A stretch of DNA of 64,000 bases from Comamonas sp. BIGb0124 (GCF_003752175.1 NZ_RJVF01000010.1:372001-436000); one strand, 5' to 3'. Counted from the first letter of the stretch, positions 46,411 to 55,396 are shown. Numbers and translations are program-made. Notes: a model not told the origin generated them from the sequence alone.

Positions 46411-47697
46411 CTATTCCTCAGGCGAAATGCTTGGACCGCCCTTCTTCTTTGTTGAATGCACAGTCTCCATAGCCCGAGCGGCCACATCTTTGATTTGGCT
46501 AGCAAAGCCAGGGACCATCCGAATCGCATCCTTGACTAAATCCGATGATGCAAGCTCATGCCAAGGACTTCCGTGGGTGGTCGTTTCTACCAATCGAAGT
46601 GGTAGCTCATCAAACCGAGAGAGTGCAGAGGCAAGAAGCTTGGCCTCCATGTCTTTATCGATGCGAGCCGCCTCTCGGCGAAATCCCTCGTAAGCTCGGG
46701 AAATAGACGCTTTGAATGCATAATCTTCTGCTAATCGAAAACGCTGACCAATTTGCTTTGTAGCTAGCCAGCCGAACCAAATCGGCGCGCCGACGGATAG
46801 CAATGAAAGCAGAAGATTAAGGAAGACAGCGGAGGTCGTTACACCCGGTTGTTTGAATAGTTCGGATAAGGCATGCAACTGAATGGAGCCAAAGAAGCTT
46901 CCTGCAATTAAAGTTGCCACGAGGCCGGCAACCCATATCCACATTGATTTTGAAAGCTCCGTGGAGCGCTCATTGAATGCCGCCGCAAGACCCACGCTAG
47001 TCGCAGCGGAATATGCTGTCTCGCAACGCTCCAGCACCGATTGAGATTCTAAGGCGCTTTGCTTAAGTTGAGCGTCAATCAGGTCTGCGTTACTTCGTAC
47101 ACCCTCGATGTGACCTGAATCCTTAGTCGCTGCGGTTATTAAATTTTCTAGCTGCTCCCTGGCCTCTTTCAGTGAGTGTAAATCAGTCGGCAATTGATCG
47201 GCCGCATCATGCGCATCCTCAATTCGAGAAACCATAGATTTTAGGCTTGATGTGCGCGGCTCTAATTCACGCAGGCGAGCCTCCATGCTACGAACCTGCG
47301 CGGTCATCTTTCTAAGCTTTGTAGCAGCTTCTGCGTAGTCGTTTCGAACTATTGCAGTAGTAATTGCTTTCCGCAAACCCCTAAGCGTCAGGATGTACGT
47401 AGGCACTGCGGCTGCCGCATTTCCCCATAAATTGGGTATGGTATGGTCGGCTAAGAATTTAAGGCGACGTATGTAGTCGGATAACACGGCGTCTGAATCG
47501 CCAAGATCATCTGAAGCATTTTCACTGATTAAATCAATTAATGACTGCGCCTCGCTGCTTAACTCTTCACTTGTCAAGCCCGGAAAACTCCAATTGGCGT
47601 GGGCGATTCCAAAGGGTTGGCTGGGCGGCACGGTTGCTGCGATTTTTGTTAGGACATAATTTAGTTGCTGTTGAAGCGCCGACAGTGTTTCATGCAC
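46411..47697 (-). CDS. Two-helix membrane protein with long coiled-coil N-terminus, low-GC cargo
   Basis: This 428-aa protein starts at GTG 47697, 8 bases after a GGGAG ribosome site. Residues 1-245 are largely helical with coiled-coil stretches (RSMEARLRELEPRTSSLKSM). Two membrane helices follow (IWVAGLVATLIAGSFFGSI and FLNLLLSLLSVGAPIWFGWLA). The C-terminal domain holds RFRLAEDYAFKASISRAYEG and SRFDELPLRLVETTTHGSPW, motifs I associate with an unnamed widespread family. GC content is well below the surrounding genes, and a 123-bp gap upstream could hold its own promoter. It looks like a moron, possibly an immunity effector (inference). Confidence 0.7.
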   Translation of the reverse strand: MHETLSALQQQLNYVLTKIAATVPPSQPFGIAHANWSFPGLTSEELSSEAQSLIDLISENASDDLGDSDAVLSDYIRRLKFLADHTIPNLWGNAAAAVPTYILTLRGLRKAITTAIVRNDYAEAATKLRKMTAQVRSMEARLRELEPRTSSLKSMVSRIEDAHDAADQLPTDLHSLKEAREQLENLITAATKDSGHIEGVRSNADLIDAQLKQSALESQSVLERCETAYSAATSVGLAAAFNERSTELSKSMWIWVAGLVATLIAGSFFGSIQLHALSELFKQPGVTTSAVFLNLLLSLLSVGAPIWFGWLATKQIGQRFRLAEDYAFKASISRAYEGFRREAARIDKDMEAKLLASALSRFDELPLRLVETTTHGSPWHELASSDLVKDAIRMVPGFASQIKDVAARAMETVHSTKKKGGPSISPEE

Positions 47698-47820
47698 GAT
47701 TAATACTCCCTCAATGGTTGGTCAAAGCATTTTCGTGGATGATGCCGCAAAATCAAAGCAAAACAGCAACTCTCAAGGACCTGGGGCGTAAAACGGCTTC
47801 TTTAAGGTACATCATTATTA

Positions 47821-48111
47821 TTATTGAAAATCAACTAGCAATGCATCAGCGTACCGCCTTGCATTCCTCACGCTCATGCTGGTGAGATCCGCAATCCGAT
47901 AGCTGGCCTCCCGTGGTGATAGGCCAGCAGCGTGGAACCGGCGCGCATGCTCTGCCGCCATGACCCGGGTAAACGCCGCAATGGCCTCCTTGGTCCCCAC
48001 GTCGAACAGGATCATCTGCGCGTCTTCGGCGCCATGCTTGGCGATAAGCGAGTGGATGGCCTCCTCAATGGCCGCTAGGCGCGCGTCGCGGTCGTAGTTC
48101 ATGCCAGCCAT
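47821..48111 (-). CDS. Small hypothetical phage protein
   Basis: This 96-aa protein has a start that overlaps the stop of the DUF2280 gene (TGATG), so it is translationally coupled. It has no recognised domain. The C-terminal part (GLSPREASYRIADLTSMSVRNARRYADALL) looks like a helix-turn-helix that might contact DNA. It may assist DNA packaging together with the two upstream small genes, judged only from order. A start at the second ATG (codon 4) is equally possible. Confidence 0.65.
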   Translation of the reverse strand: MAGMNYDRDARLAAIEEAIHSLIAKHGAEDAQMILFDVGTKEAIAAFTRVMAAEHARRFHAAGLSPREASYRIADLTSMSVRNARRYADALLVDFQ

Positions 48112-48599
48112 CAGTAGTCGTCCCTGACTGTTCTCACCGCCTCTTGCACCATGGCTGGCGTGACCAGCTCTATCACTGTTGGCATGCCAGTGGATGCGAT
48201 GGGGCCGCCGTCGGGGCCGGACAACTCCCGGCGGTTCGTGTACATGCCGCCGACCTCCTTGGCGGCCTGCTCGAGGAGCGCAGAAGCCATCGCGATATTG
48301 CCCTGGGCATCGGCTCTCTCCAGGCTTCGCTGCAGCGCGCGCAGCCGATAGGAGCGATGAGAGATTGGGATGCTGGTCAGATCCTCGACAAACTTGGCCC
48401 GAGCCGTCTCGAAGATGGTGCGCAGCCGCGGCGAAACATCCTTGTTGCGAGCCCTGGTCGGGTCGTACCTCGATACCTGCTGGCGGGAGACTTCAATCCC
48501 GAACTCAGCTTTTACGGCCGCAGCGATCTGCGACGGGGTGTCAAAGCACGCCAGGCCTTGCACCACAAAGACTTTGACGTTTTCAGGCAGGACGGCCAT
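48111..48599 (-). CDS. DUF2280 family phage protein (terminase small-subunit-like)
   Basis: This is a 162-aa protein. Start ATG 48599 (MAVLPENVKVFVVQGLACFD) matches the DUF2280 family N-terminus; the longer frame is discarded. It has IAAAVKAEFGIEVSRQQVSRYDPT, a helix-turn-helix segment, and ISHRSYRLRALQRSLERA. The family is found in prophages of Gammaproteobacteria and Betaproteobacteria and resembles small terminase subunits in position and fold, though proof is limited. It overlaps the upstream DUF5681 gene by 17 bases. No large terminase follows. Confidence 0.75.
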   Translation of the reverse strand: MAVLPENVKVFVVQGLACFDTPSQIAAAVKAEFGIEVSRQQVSRYDPTRARNKDVSPRLRTIFETARAKFVEDLTSIPISHRSYRLRALQRSLERADAQGNIAMASALLEQAAKEVGGMYTNRRELSGPDGGPIASTGMPTVIELVTPAMVQEAVRTVRDDY

Positions 48600-49038
48600 G
48601 GCTTGATTCCGTCGCAGTCTGGTCAACGTTGAGAGCCTTCTGCTGCTCCAGCGCCGCAACACGCAGGGCCAGGTCGTTTACTGCCTTGGTGAGGGCCATG
48701 GCGCTGATGCTGCTGAGCGCCTGCGCGGCGGTTTCCGGGTCTGTCTCGCCCTTGCGGACCGCCTCCAGCACGACCCGGGCTTGATCGGTGAGCACTCCGG
48801 CCTGCGGCAGGCGGATCAATGCGGCACGGTCCCTGGGGCTGATGGCCGGCAATGCACGCTCCAGCAGAAGGCGGGCGGCCTGGACGTCGCCGGCGGTAGC
48901 GCGCTCCACCAGCGTGTCGAGGATACCGGGCAGCTCGTCAGCAAGCGAGGCTCGCAAGGAGCCCACACCGGGCTTTCGCCCTCCAGGGTTACCGCTCTCT
49001 CCGGGCTTCCAGCGCCCGCGCTTTGTCTGTGATGTCAT
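48583..49038 (-). CDS. DUF5681 domain phage protein
   Basis: This is a 151-aa protein. ATG 49038 is preferred because AAGGAG ends 5 bases before it; a GTG two codons upstream is also possible. The N-terminus KRGRWKPGESGNPGGRKPG is the DUF5681 signature (glycine/basic-rich DNA-contacting motif) common in phage small proteins next to terminases. A helical body follows (ADELPGILDTLVERATAGDVQAARLLLERALP). It is the first gene of a coupled run of three. Confidence 0.75.
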   Translation of the reverse strand: MTSQTKRGRWKPGESGNPGGRKPGVGSLRASLADELPGILDTLVERATAGDVQAARLLLERALPAISPRDRAALIRLPQAGVLTDQARVVLEAVRKGETDPETAAQALSSISAMALTKAVNDLALRVAALEQQKALNVDQTATESSHGRPA

Positions 49039-49077
49039 CTGCACTCCTTGCTCTTTCTTGCTTTTGCAAGAGCAATG

Positions 49078-49716
49078 CTAGGGAGGCGCCAAGCTTCGTT
49101 CATAGTGAACTCGATGCGCATCTCGAACGCAAACAACTTGAAATTGAGCAAGCTGCTCTTGCTGCTCAGTGCAAACTTCGCAAATGGAATCCGTAAATAT
49201 TGGAAGACCAAGTGATTCAGTCGAGTAGATCACCAGCGCCGTCCCTTGTGGATATTCTTTTTTGGATTTGTTTGTGATGACGTCTTTTAATAGCTGACGA
49301 CACCTCTCTACTTCATCATCCAAACAAGAGCTGGCTCTATATTCACCAAAAGCTAGCATTTCATCACGTCGCTTTCGCTCACGATAATCTTGCAGGCAAG
49401 TAATCTCAATAAAACCAACATCACGCGTCTTGGGCGTTACAACAGCATCATGCTGCTGGCTCCCGCTGACCCATGAAATTGCGACATCAGATTGGTAAGC
49501 AAAAAAATCCCTGACAAAATAAGCAAGAGGAACCATCTCATCCTGAAGATATTTCGCAGACTTTCTTCTTTGCCAAAACACCTCCTCTCCTTGAGGCCAT
49601 TTCAGAATGGAATAAATCAGACGCCAAACAAAACCCAGATATTTCGATGCATTGACTGGACTTTGCATAATTAAACGCAAGGATTCATCATCTGTAATGC
49701 CATCAAATTCAGTCAT
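49078..49716 (-). CDS. Low-GC protein of unknown function, possibly nuclease-fold
   Basis: This 212-aa protein has clearly lower GC than its neighbours. No family is recognised. The pattern QQHDAVVTPKTRDVGFIEITCLQDYRERKRRDEMLAFGEY has an acidic residue, a strand with E-x-T and a following Arg-rich helix, which recalls variant PD-(D/E)XK nuclease cores with Thr in place of Lys. This is a weak resemblance. Later, TALVIYSTESLGLP and CEVCTEQQEQL occur. No ribosome site is obvious. It stands alone between the packaging-type genes and a plus-strand gene, the usual place for cargo. Confidence 0.55.
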   Translation of the reverse strand: MTEFDGITDDESLRLIMQSPVNASKYLGFVWRLIYSILKWPQGEEVFWQRRKSAKYLQDEMVPLAYFVRDFFAYQSDVAISWVSGSQQHDAVVTPKTRDVGFIEITCLQDYRERKRRDEMLAFGEYRASSCLDDEVERCRQLLKDVITNKSKKEYPQGTALVIYSTESLGLPIFTDSICEVCTEQQEQLAQFQVVCVRDAHRVHYERSLAPP

Positions 49717-49866
49717 AAAGCAAGTGAAAATCCCAGCGCTACGCGGGTGGTCAATGGGTCCAATTCAAAGGGCACTTGGCCTACGCCCCTCCCGCTAACA
49801 ATCTATGAGCCAAGGCGGTGTGCTCACTAGCTCGCCGTTATCATGCCATCACTCAAGGAGGGAACC

Positions 49867-50208
49867 ATGAAGCGATTGTTGATCGGTGTGCTGGGGGCGG
49901 CGATGCTGGTGGGAGGGGCGGCGTTCACTGCACGAGCCTACGTGATGAGTGACCTTCGAGGGGCGGTCCGCGATCAGTTCAAGGATCCGGATTCGACGCT
50001 GTTCAGGGGCGAATATCTAGTTTTTGACCGGCATGACGTCGCTCTGTGTGGAGAGATCAATGCCAAGAATGAGATGGGCGGCTATGTCGGCTACCGACCG
50101 TTTGAGCATGTGAAAGGCATCGGGCCAGATCTATACAAGCCGGGCGCATCACTCATTTGCGAGAACTGGAACGCTCCCGACCACATTAGATGGTGGCTGC
50201 GCTGGTAG
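49867..50208 (+). CDS. Small exported phage-associated protein
   Basis: This is a 113-aa protein. ATG 49867 has AAGGAGGG just upstream. A signal peptide or N-terminal membrane anchor (LLIGVLGAAMLVGGAAFTARA) precedes a compact domain with RDQFKDPDSTLFRG, ALCGEINAKNEMGGYVGYRPF and ICENWNA. Two cysteines (in ALCGE and LICEN) could form a disulfide outside the cytoplasm. Similar short proteins recur in prophages with unknown function. It lies 51 bases before the tape-measure gene and may share its transcript. Confidence 0.7.
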   Translation: MKRLLIGVLGAAMLVGGAAFTARAYVMSDLRGAVRDQFKDPDSTLFRGEYLVFDRHDVALCGEINAKNEMGGYVGYRPFEHVKGIGPDLYKPGASLICENWNAPDHIRWWLRW

Positions 50209-50259
50209 CTTGATCAAACGCCATTCCTAGCATTGCTTCATCTATATGGAGTACATGCA

Positions 50260-53200
50260 ATGGCAGAAAAAGTTGGTGAGATCTACTACGATGTCACACT
50301 CGAGACCCAGGACCTGATCAACAAGAACCGCGAGGTCAATCGCGAACTCGAGAAGACCAAGGGCAATCTCGACGGGCTGGACACCCAGCTCAAACAGACG
50401 GCCGCAGCGGCCAAGGCACTTTTTGCCGGCCTGGGCGTACTTGCCATTATCGACAAGGCGGACGAGTGGGGTCAGTACGCCAGTCGCATCCGCATGGCCA
50501 CCAAAAGCACCGAGGAATACAACCAGGTGCAAGATCGTATGGCCCAGTCTGCCAATGAAACTTACCGCTCGATCAACGAGACGCGCGAAAGCTTCATCCA
50601 GATGTCGCCCATCCTGCGCGAAATGGGGCTGACCCTCAGCCAAAGCATTGACGCAATCGATACATTCAGCGGCCTGCTGGTGGTCAATGCAGCCAGCACT
50701 GACAAGGCTAGAGGAGCGCAGGACGCCCTATCCAAGTCCATGCAAAAGGGGAAAGTCGACGCCGATGCTTGGCTTAGCATTTACTCGACCATGGACTCTG
50801 TCGTGGACGTGATTGCAGATAGCAGCGGTTTGACTGCCGAAGCTATTCGAAAAATGGGAGCCGAGGGCAAGCTGTCGGTCGAAATGCTGGTCAAGTCCTT
50901 GGTCGATGGCAATAAGGCGGTGATGGCCCGGGTCCGGGAAATGCCGACGACCTTTCGGGATGCGCTCCAGAACGTCAGCAACGGCTTCTCCGAGTACATC
51001 GGACGCTCCAATGAGGCTCACGGCATCACGCAAACACTCGTAAGCGGCATTGGCCTGCTGGGGCGTAACTTCAACATCCTCGCCGACTCCGGCGTCGCGG
51101 CCGCCGCCGCCGGCCTGCTGGCGTATGGAACGCGGGCGGCATGGACGGCAACCCAGACCATCAAGTTGACGCAGGAGGCGGCAAAGGCCGAGGCAGCAAC
51201 CGCCCAAGGGGCGGCTCGAGCCGCAGAATCAGCCAAGGTTATCGCCGCCGCCGACTTGCAGCGAGCAAATGCCGCGGCCTCGCGCGCAGACGCACAGGCG
51301 AAGCTCGACCTCAAGTCACAGCAGTCCAATCTGGCCAGCCTCCGCATTGCTCAGCAACAACTTGCCGGGGAGCGCGCGCTTGAGGAGCAGCGCCTGGCTG
51401 CGCAAATTAACGACGTGGGGCGCCAGAAAACCGCTACACGTATGGCGGAGATACGCTTGGCTGAAGTGGCTGTCGCCAAACAGGTGGAGGCGGCTGAAAA
51501 GTCGCTCGGAGCAACCACTGCCGCGACCACCAAGCAGATCGAGGCTGCCTATGCGGAGCGTGCCGTGGCCGCAAAGGCTTACGGCGCAGCCACCCTGGCA
51601 GCCACTCAGACGGCCGCCGCAGCTGAAAAGGCAGCAGCCGCGACCAGCATGGTCACAAGAGCCGGCGCCGCGCTCTTGGCAGCGCTGGGCGGCCCCATGG
51701 GCATTGCCGTAACAGTCGGACTCAGTGCCGCCGCTTGGCTTGCCTATCGCAGTGCTTCGGATGAGGCGAAGCAGAGCATGCTCGATATGCAGCAGCCCGT
51801 CGACAGCTTGGCTGCCAAGTTCAAGGAGATGACGAAGGATCAGCAGACGGCGGCACTCATCAATGCCACCGAGGGCGCCAAGACGGCAGCCGAAGAAGCG
51901 AATGATGCCTACGAAAAACTGCGCACAAGCGTCACGCAGGCTCTATTTTCTAACTCCAGCGATGCCCAAGGTGTGCAACGCGTAATGGCCTTTAAGAAGG
52001 CTTTGGACGATGCCCGGCAGTCTGGAGGCTCCCTCAGTGAGGTCATAGAGCGCTTCGCCAAGCAGGTGGGAATTCCACCAGAAAAAATTGCAACGTGGGC
52101 GAAGTTGACAGGCGCAGTATCCACAGCCGACGGCACCGCAAAAAAAGCCACCCAGGTTATTGAGATGCTGAACCTGATGTTCCAGGGAACTGACTTGGCG
52201 GCTGCGGCTGCGGCTGCGGGCATCACCTTGTTCAATAAGGCCGCAGGTGGCGTGAGTGACGCAGCTGCAAAGCAAATTGCCACCATGGCGCGCGATATCG
52301 CCTTGTTCGGCAAGGAGGCCTCGAAACTGGCGGCAGTCGATTATGAGCTGAGCCTTGGCGACGCCGGCGCATTCGCAGGAGCAACCAAGGAGCAGATCGA
52401 CGGCATGCGAGCGCTTGCGAAGTATCGAGACGATCAAGAAAATCGCCGCCCGAAATCCGGAGGATCGACGAAATCCGACTCGGCTAGCTACTTGGCAGGA
52501 TTGGAGGCCGCTGTTGCCGACGAATGGCGAAAGATCGAAATCACAGAAGCGGAGGCGCTTAGGAATGCTGCTGTTCGCCACAAGGACGGAGCAGATACGG
52601 CGGCCGAGTACGAGCGCGCAAAGACGTTGATCCGACGTAGGTCTGCGAATGACCGCGAGGCCGTAGCTGTGAAGGAAATGGCACTCGAAGAGCGGAATAT
52701 CCGTGCCTTGGCTGACCAGAAAATCGACTCGACTCGCTCACAGGAACAGCAGATCAGCTTGATTCGAGAGGAGGAGGTGCGCTCGGCCCAGGCTGCCTAT
52801 TTACAGGGTCTGCTGACTTTCCAGGAGATGGAGGCCGCAAAGACGCGGGCGCTTCGGGATGAAGAGGAGCGACGCGCTCAGCTCAATCGAGATCGACAAG
52901 GAACGGTAGTCGACACTCTGCAGATGCGAGTGGAATCCACGGGTAACCCCGATGACCAAAAGGCGTTGGCCGTGGCGCAGGCCCAGGCTCAAATGGATGC
53001 GGTCACGGAGATGCAGGAACGCGATCTCGAGCAGACCCAGATTTATGCGGATCAGAAGGCCGCCATCATGCAGCGCCTGAACACGCAGTTGCTCGACATC
53101 CAAGTGGCCTCAGACACAGCCCAATTTGCAATGATGCAAAGCTCGGCTGGCCAGCTCTACGATCTCATGAAGCAGGCCGGCAAGGAGCGCACAGCCCTTG

Positions 53201-53727
53201 GCAAGGCTGCATTTCTGGCCGAAAAAGCTCTGTCGATTGCGAGCATCATCATGAACACCGAGGCTGCCGCCGCCAAGGCCCAGGCCCAGCTCGGCGTCTA
53301 CGGCCTGCCCATGGCGGCATTGATCCGCACCACGGGCTACGCAAGCGCCGCTATGGTGGGTGGAATGGCCGTGGCAGAGGTGGCCGGCGGCCGGCAATAC
53401 GGCGGCCCCACGGAGGCCGGAAAAATGTACCGCGTCAACGAAACCGGTCAACCCGAGATGTACACAGCATCTAACGGCAACCAGTACATGCTGCCAACAA
53501 AGGCGGGGAGCGTCACGCCGGCGAACGAGTTGGGCGGGGGTATCGGAAAGCTTACCGTCATCATAGAAAACAATGGCGCACCATTGAAGGTGACCGATCA
53601 GAGCTTTGATCGCGACCAAAAAATCCTTCGATTGGCTGTCGCCGAGGTCGGGCGCCAACTCGCACAAAATGAGGGCCCCGTGTGGACTGGCGCCAAGGCA
53701 GGGACCAACATAGCAAGCCGCTTTTAA
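50260..53727 (+). CDS. Phage tail tape-measure protein
   Basis: This is a 1155-aa protein. ATG 50260 follows GGAG by 8 bases. The N-terminus (KVGEIYYDVTLETQDLINKNREV, then ASRIRMATKSTEEYNQVQDRMAQSANETYRSINETRESFIQM) is the tape-measure N-terminal domain family. A long Ala-rich helical region with a small hydrophobic block (ALLAALGGPMGIAVTVGLSAAAWLAY) follows, and a C-terminal domain has GGRQYGGPTEAGKMYRVNETGQPEMY, usual at the end of these proteins. No tail-tube, assembly-chaperone or baseplate genes flank it, which is unusual. It ends over the stop of a convergent small gene. Confidence 0.9.
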   Translation: MAEKVGEIYYDVTLETQDLINKNREVNRELEKTKGNLDGLDTQLKQTAAAAKALFAGLGVLAIIDKADEWGQYASRIRMATKSTEEYNQVQDRMAQSANETYRSINETRESFIQMSPILREMGLTLSQSIDAIDTFSGLLVVNAASTDKARGAQDALSKSMQKGKVDADAWLSIYSTMDSVVDVIADSSGLTAEAIRKMGAEGKLSVEMLVKSLVDGNKAVMARVREMPTTFRDALQNVSNGFSEYIGRSNEAHGITQTLVSGIGLLGRNFNILADSGVAAAAAGLLAYGTRAAWTATQTIKLTQEAAKAEAATAQGAARAAESAKVIAAADLQRANAAASRADAQAKLDLKSQQSNLASLRIAQQQLAGERALEEQRLAAQINDVGRQKTATRMAEIRLAEVAVAKQVEAAEKSLGATTAATTKQIEAAYAERAVAAKAYGAATLAATQTAAAAEKAAAATSMVTRAGAALLAALGGPMGIAVTVGLSAAAWLAYRSASDEAKQSMLDMQQPVDSLAAKFKEMTKDQQTAALINATEGAKTAAEEANDAYEKLRTSVTQALFSNSSDAQGVQRVMAFKKALDDARQSGGSLSEVIERFAKQVGIPPEKIATWAKLTGAVSTADGTAKKATQVIEMLNLMFQGTDLAAAAAAAGITLFNKAAGGVSDAAAKQIATMARDIALFGKEASKLAAVDYELSLGDAGAFAGATKEQIDGMRALAKYRDDQENRRPKSGGSTKSDSASYLAGLEAAVADEWRKIEITEAEALRNAAVRHKDGADTAAEYERAKTLIRRRSANDREAVAVKEMALEERNIRALADQKIDSTRSQEQQISLIREEEVRSAQAAYLQGLLTFQEMEAAKTRALRDEEERRAQLNRDRQGTVVDTLQMRVESTGNPDDQKALAVAQAQAQMDAVTEMQERDLEQTQIYADQKAAIMQRLNTQLLDIQVASDTAQFAMMQSSAGQLYDLMKQAGKERTALGKAAFLAEKALSIASIIMNTEAAAAKAQAQLGVYGLPMAALIRTTGYASAAMVGGMAVAEVAGGRQYGGPTEAGKMYRVNETGQPEMYTASNGNQYMLPTKAGSVTPANELGGGIGKLTVIIENNGAPLKVTDQSFDRDQKILRLAVAEVGRQLAQNEGPVWTGAKAGTNIASRF

Positions 53728-53966
53728 TGCACTGGCGCCCCGTCTGCGGCGGCCGGCACGCCATCGGGATAGGTCTGAAGGATGTACAGATTTACCTCGA
53801 CCCCTCCGGGGCAGGTGATGTGGAAGGGTTCGTTGGCCGCGGCGGTCAATTCCACTTTCATGCCGTTTCCGAAGTCGACAAGGTATCGAGTCGTGACGTC
53901 CGTCACAAAGGCCGTCTTTTGGTCGGGGCTGAACGACATAGGGGGAAGGGTCTGGGTCGGCTTCAA
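53724..53966 (-). CDS. Small hypothetical protein convergent with tape measure
   Basis: This is an about 80-aa product if it starts at TTG 53966, 7 bases after a GGAG sequence; ATG 53939 (71 aa) is the alternative and lacks a ribosome site. Strand-rich sequence (KTAFVTDVTTRYLVDFGNGMKVELTAAANEPFHITCPGGVEV) suggests a small beta fold. No family is recognised. Its stop overlaps that of the tape-measure gene by four bases. Coding potential looks real in the last 70 residues, not upstream. Confidence 0.45.
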   Translation of the reverse strand: MKPTQTLPPMSFSPDQKTAFVTDVTTRYLVDFGNGMKVELTAAANEPFHITCPGGVEVNLYILQTYPDGVPAAADGAPVH

Positions 53967-54338
53967 GGTTGGCTCCGTTGCGAGTAATGAGGTAATGCTA
54001 GGCAGGGGTACGACGTCGTGCTGCCCATCCGAGAGGCCTCGCTGAGCACGATGGCAATGGGATAAGCAAAAGGCGTGCATCCACCGCGTGACACGCCGTG
54101 ACAACGTGTGACAGTCGTGATACGACCGTTTCCGGGTGTCCTGTTGAGGCGTGGAGCGTGGGGTCGACACCTCAGCCAGCGGCTGAAGTCTGGACGCGCT
54201 GCGTGCAGCGCAGATACCTGCGCAGAAATACGGGCATGAAGAACGGCGTTTCGGCTGCAATGCCATGATGAGGAACAGCTTTTCTGTTTCCGGGGTGCGC
54301 ACATTGCCGCCCAAGGAAAACCGCTCCGCAATACTGAA

Positions 54339-54518
54339 AATAGCCATCAGGCAGGCTTCGCGCTTGGGTAAGTTGTAGATGGATCGGGTGTTGTTGTTCC
54401 CGTAGTTTTGCGTTCCCAAGAATTGGGGAGCGTGGCTTTCACCCAGCACCTTGGGCACTTTTGCCATGAAGTTGTCTGCTCTGAAACAGGCGGCATGGCC
54501 AAGGATTTCTGTCGTGAC
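54339..54518 (-). pseudogene. Fragment of a phage antirepressor/Rha-like gene
   Basis: The frame reads TTEILGH, then FMAKVPKVLGESHAPQFLGT, NTRSIYNLPKREACLMA. These match the N-terminal part of KilA-N/Rha-type phage regulators, where the last words are normally followed by MSYSYELQA. Here the similarity stops and the frame continues into non-phage-like sequence, so the gene is truncated. The remainder of 53967-54685 holds only AT/GC-mixed non-coding sequence as far as I can see. Confidence 0.5.
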
Positions 54519-54685
54519 TCGCGTGACTTGTCGTGACCGCCCGTGGTGGGCCGGCGCCGGCCGGCAGCAATCGGCCAAGAGTAGACGATTGCATCAGTCT
54601 GCTTACGAGTCAGATGATCACACCGATCGTCCCCCGGTGGCGTTCGCTCCACGTTTGCACCAGAATTCTGCGAAAGGGGAGACTA

Positions 54686-55396
54686 ATGAAATCGAAGAAG
54701 ACAAAATCAAATGTAAGCGCGCCTTGGTTGCTGAAGCACTCGGCGCTGTCCTATGCCAATCAATGGTTCATGACAGACCGCAAGTTCATGAAAGAGCTCA
54801 GAAAGAACGGCTCTCGGGCAATTGATGCCCTTGTCCTGGGTGATCTCGCAGCGAAGTACATGGTCGCCCGTGGATTTAAGACCGAAAAGGACAATCCGCT
54901 CTCGAACAGCCAACGATGGGTAACGGCGGCAGCGCACTTAACGACCGTCGCTCAAAGCGCAGAGCAAACCGAAGTCAAGGTACGCGCTCTCGCGATTGAA
55001 CTGGGCAAGATCGCGCCGGTAAATAGCAAGACTGGAACCAATCTGCTGTCGGCAGCCACGAAATTCTTATGGTTTGCTGGCGAGCACGAGGTGCGAATAC
55101 TGGACAAGCGAGCAGTTGATGCACTCGGACGCCTCAGAGGAGTTCGAGGCAAATTGGGTATTGACTACGAGCAGTATGCGGCAGTCTGGGAGGACCAATT
55201 TGACGCGCACAAAGGAGTTTTGGCCGAAGCGCTTGTCGACCTGCCTCGCCAGCTCGAGTGGACTTGCATGCCGTCCGATATGCATGCCGAGGCAAAGGCG
55301 GTTTTCAACGAACCTTGGTTCGCTGACCGCATTTTCGACAAGTACCTTTGGACATTCGGGGTCGGCACGGATGGTGGGGCTACGTCGTTTGCCTAG
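54686..55396 (+). CDS. Hypothetical cargo protein
   Basis: This is a 236-aa protein. ATG 54686 is preceded by AAAGGGGA. No named family is recognised. The N-terminus is basic (MKSKKTKSNVSAPWLLKH). The central part, GTNLLSAATKFLWFAGEHEVRILDKRAVDALGRLRG, has the helix-turn-helix and Asp/Arg pattern seen in proteins resembling HhH-GPD DNA-glycosylase folds (S-K-x-L-W then I-x-D-x-R), a weak resemblance. The C-terminus ends WFADRIFDKYLWTFG. It is a monocistronic plus-strand gene flanked by minus-strand phage genes, as expected for a moron. Confidence 0.6.
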   Translation: MKSKKTKSNVSAPWLLKHSALSYANQWFMTDRKFMKELRKNGSRAIDALVLGDLAAKYMVARGFKTEKDNPLSNSQRWVTAAAHLTTVAQSAEQTEVKVRALAIELGKIAPVNSKTGTNLLSAATKFLWFAGEHEVRILDKRAVDALGRLRGVRGKLGIDYEQYAAVWEDQFDAHKGVLAEALVDLPRQLEWTCMPSDMHAEAKAVFNEPWFADRIFDKYLWTFGVGTDGGATSFA

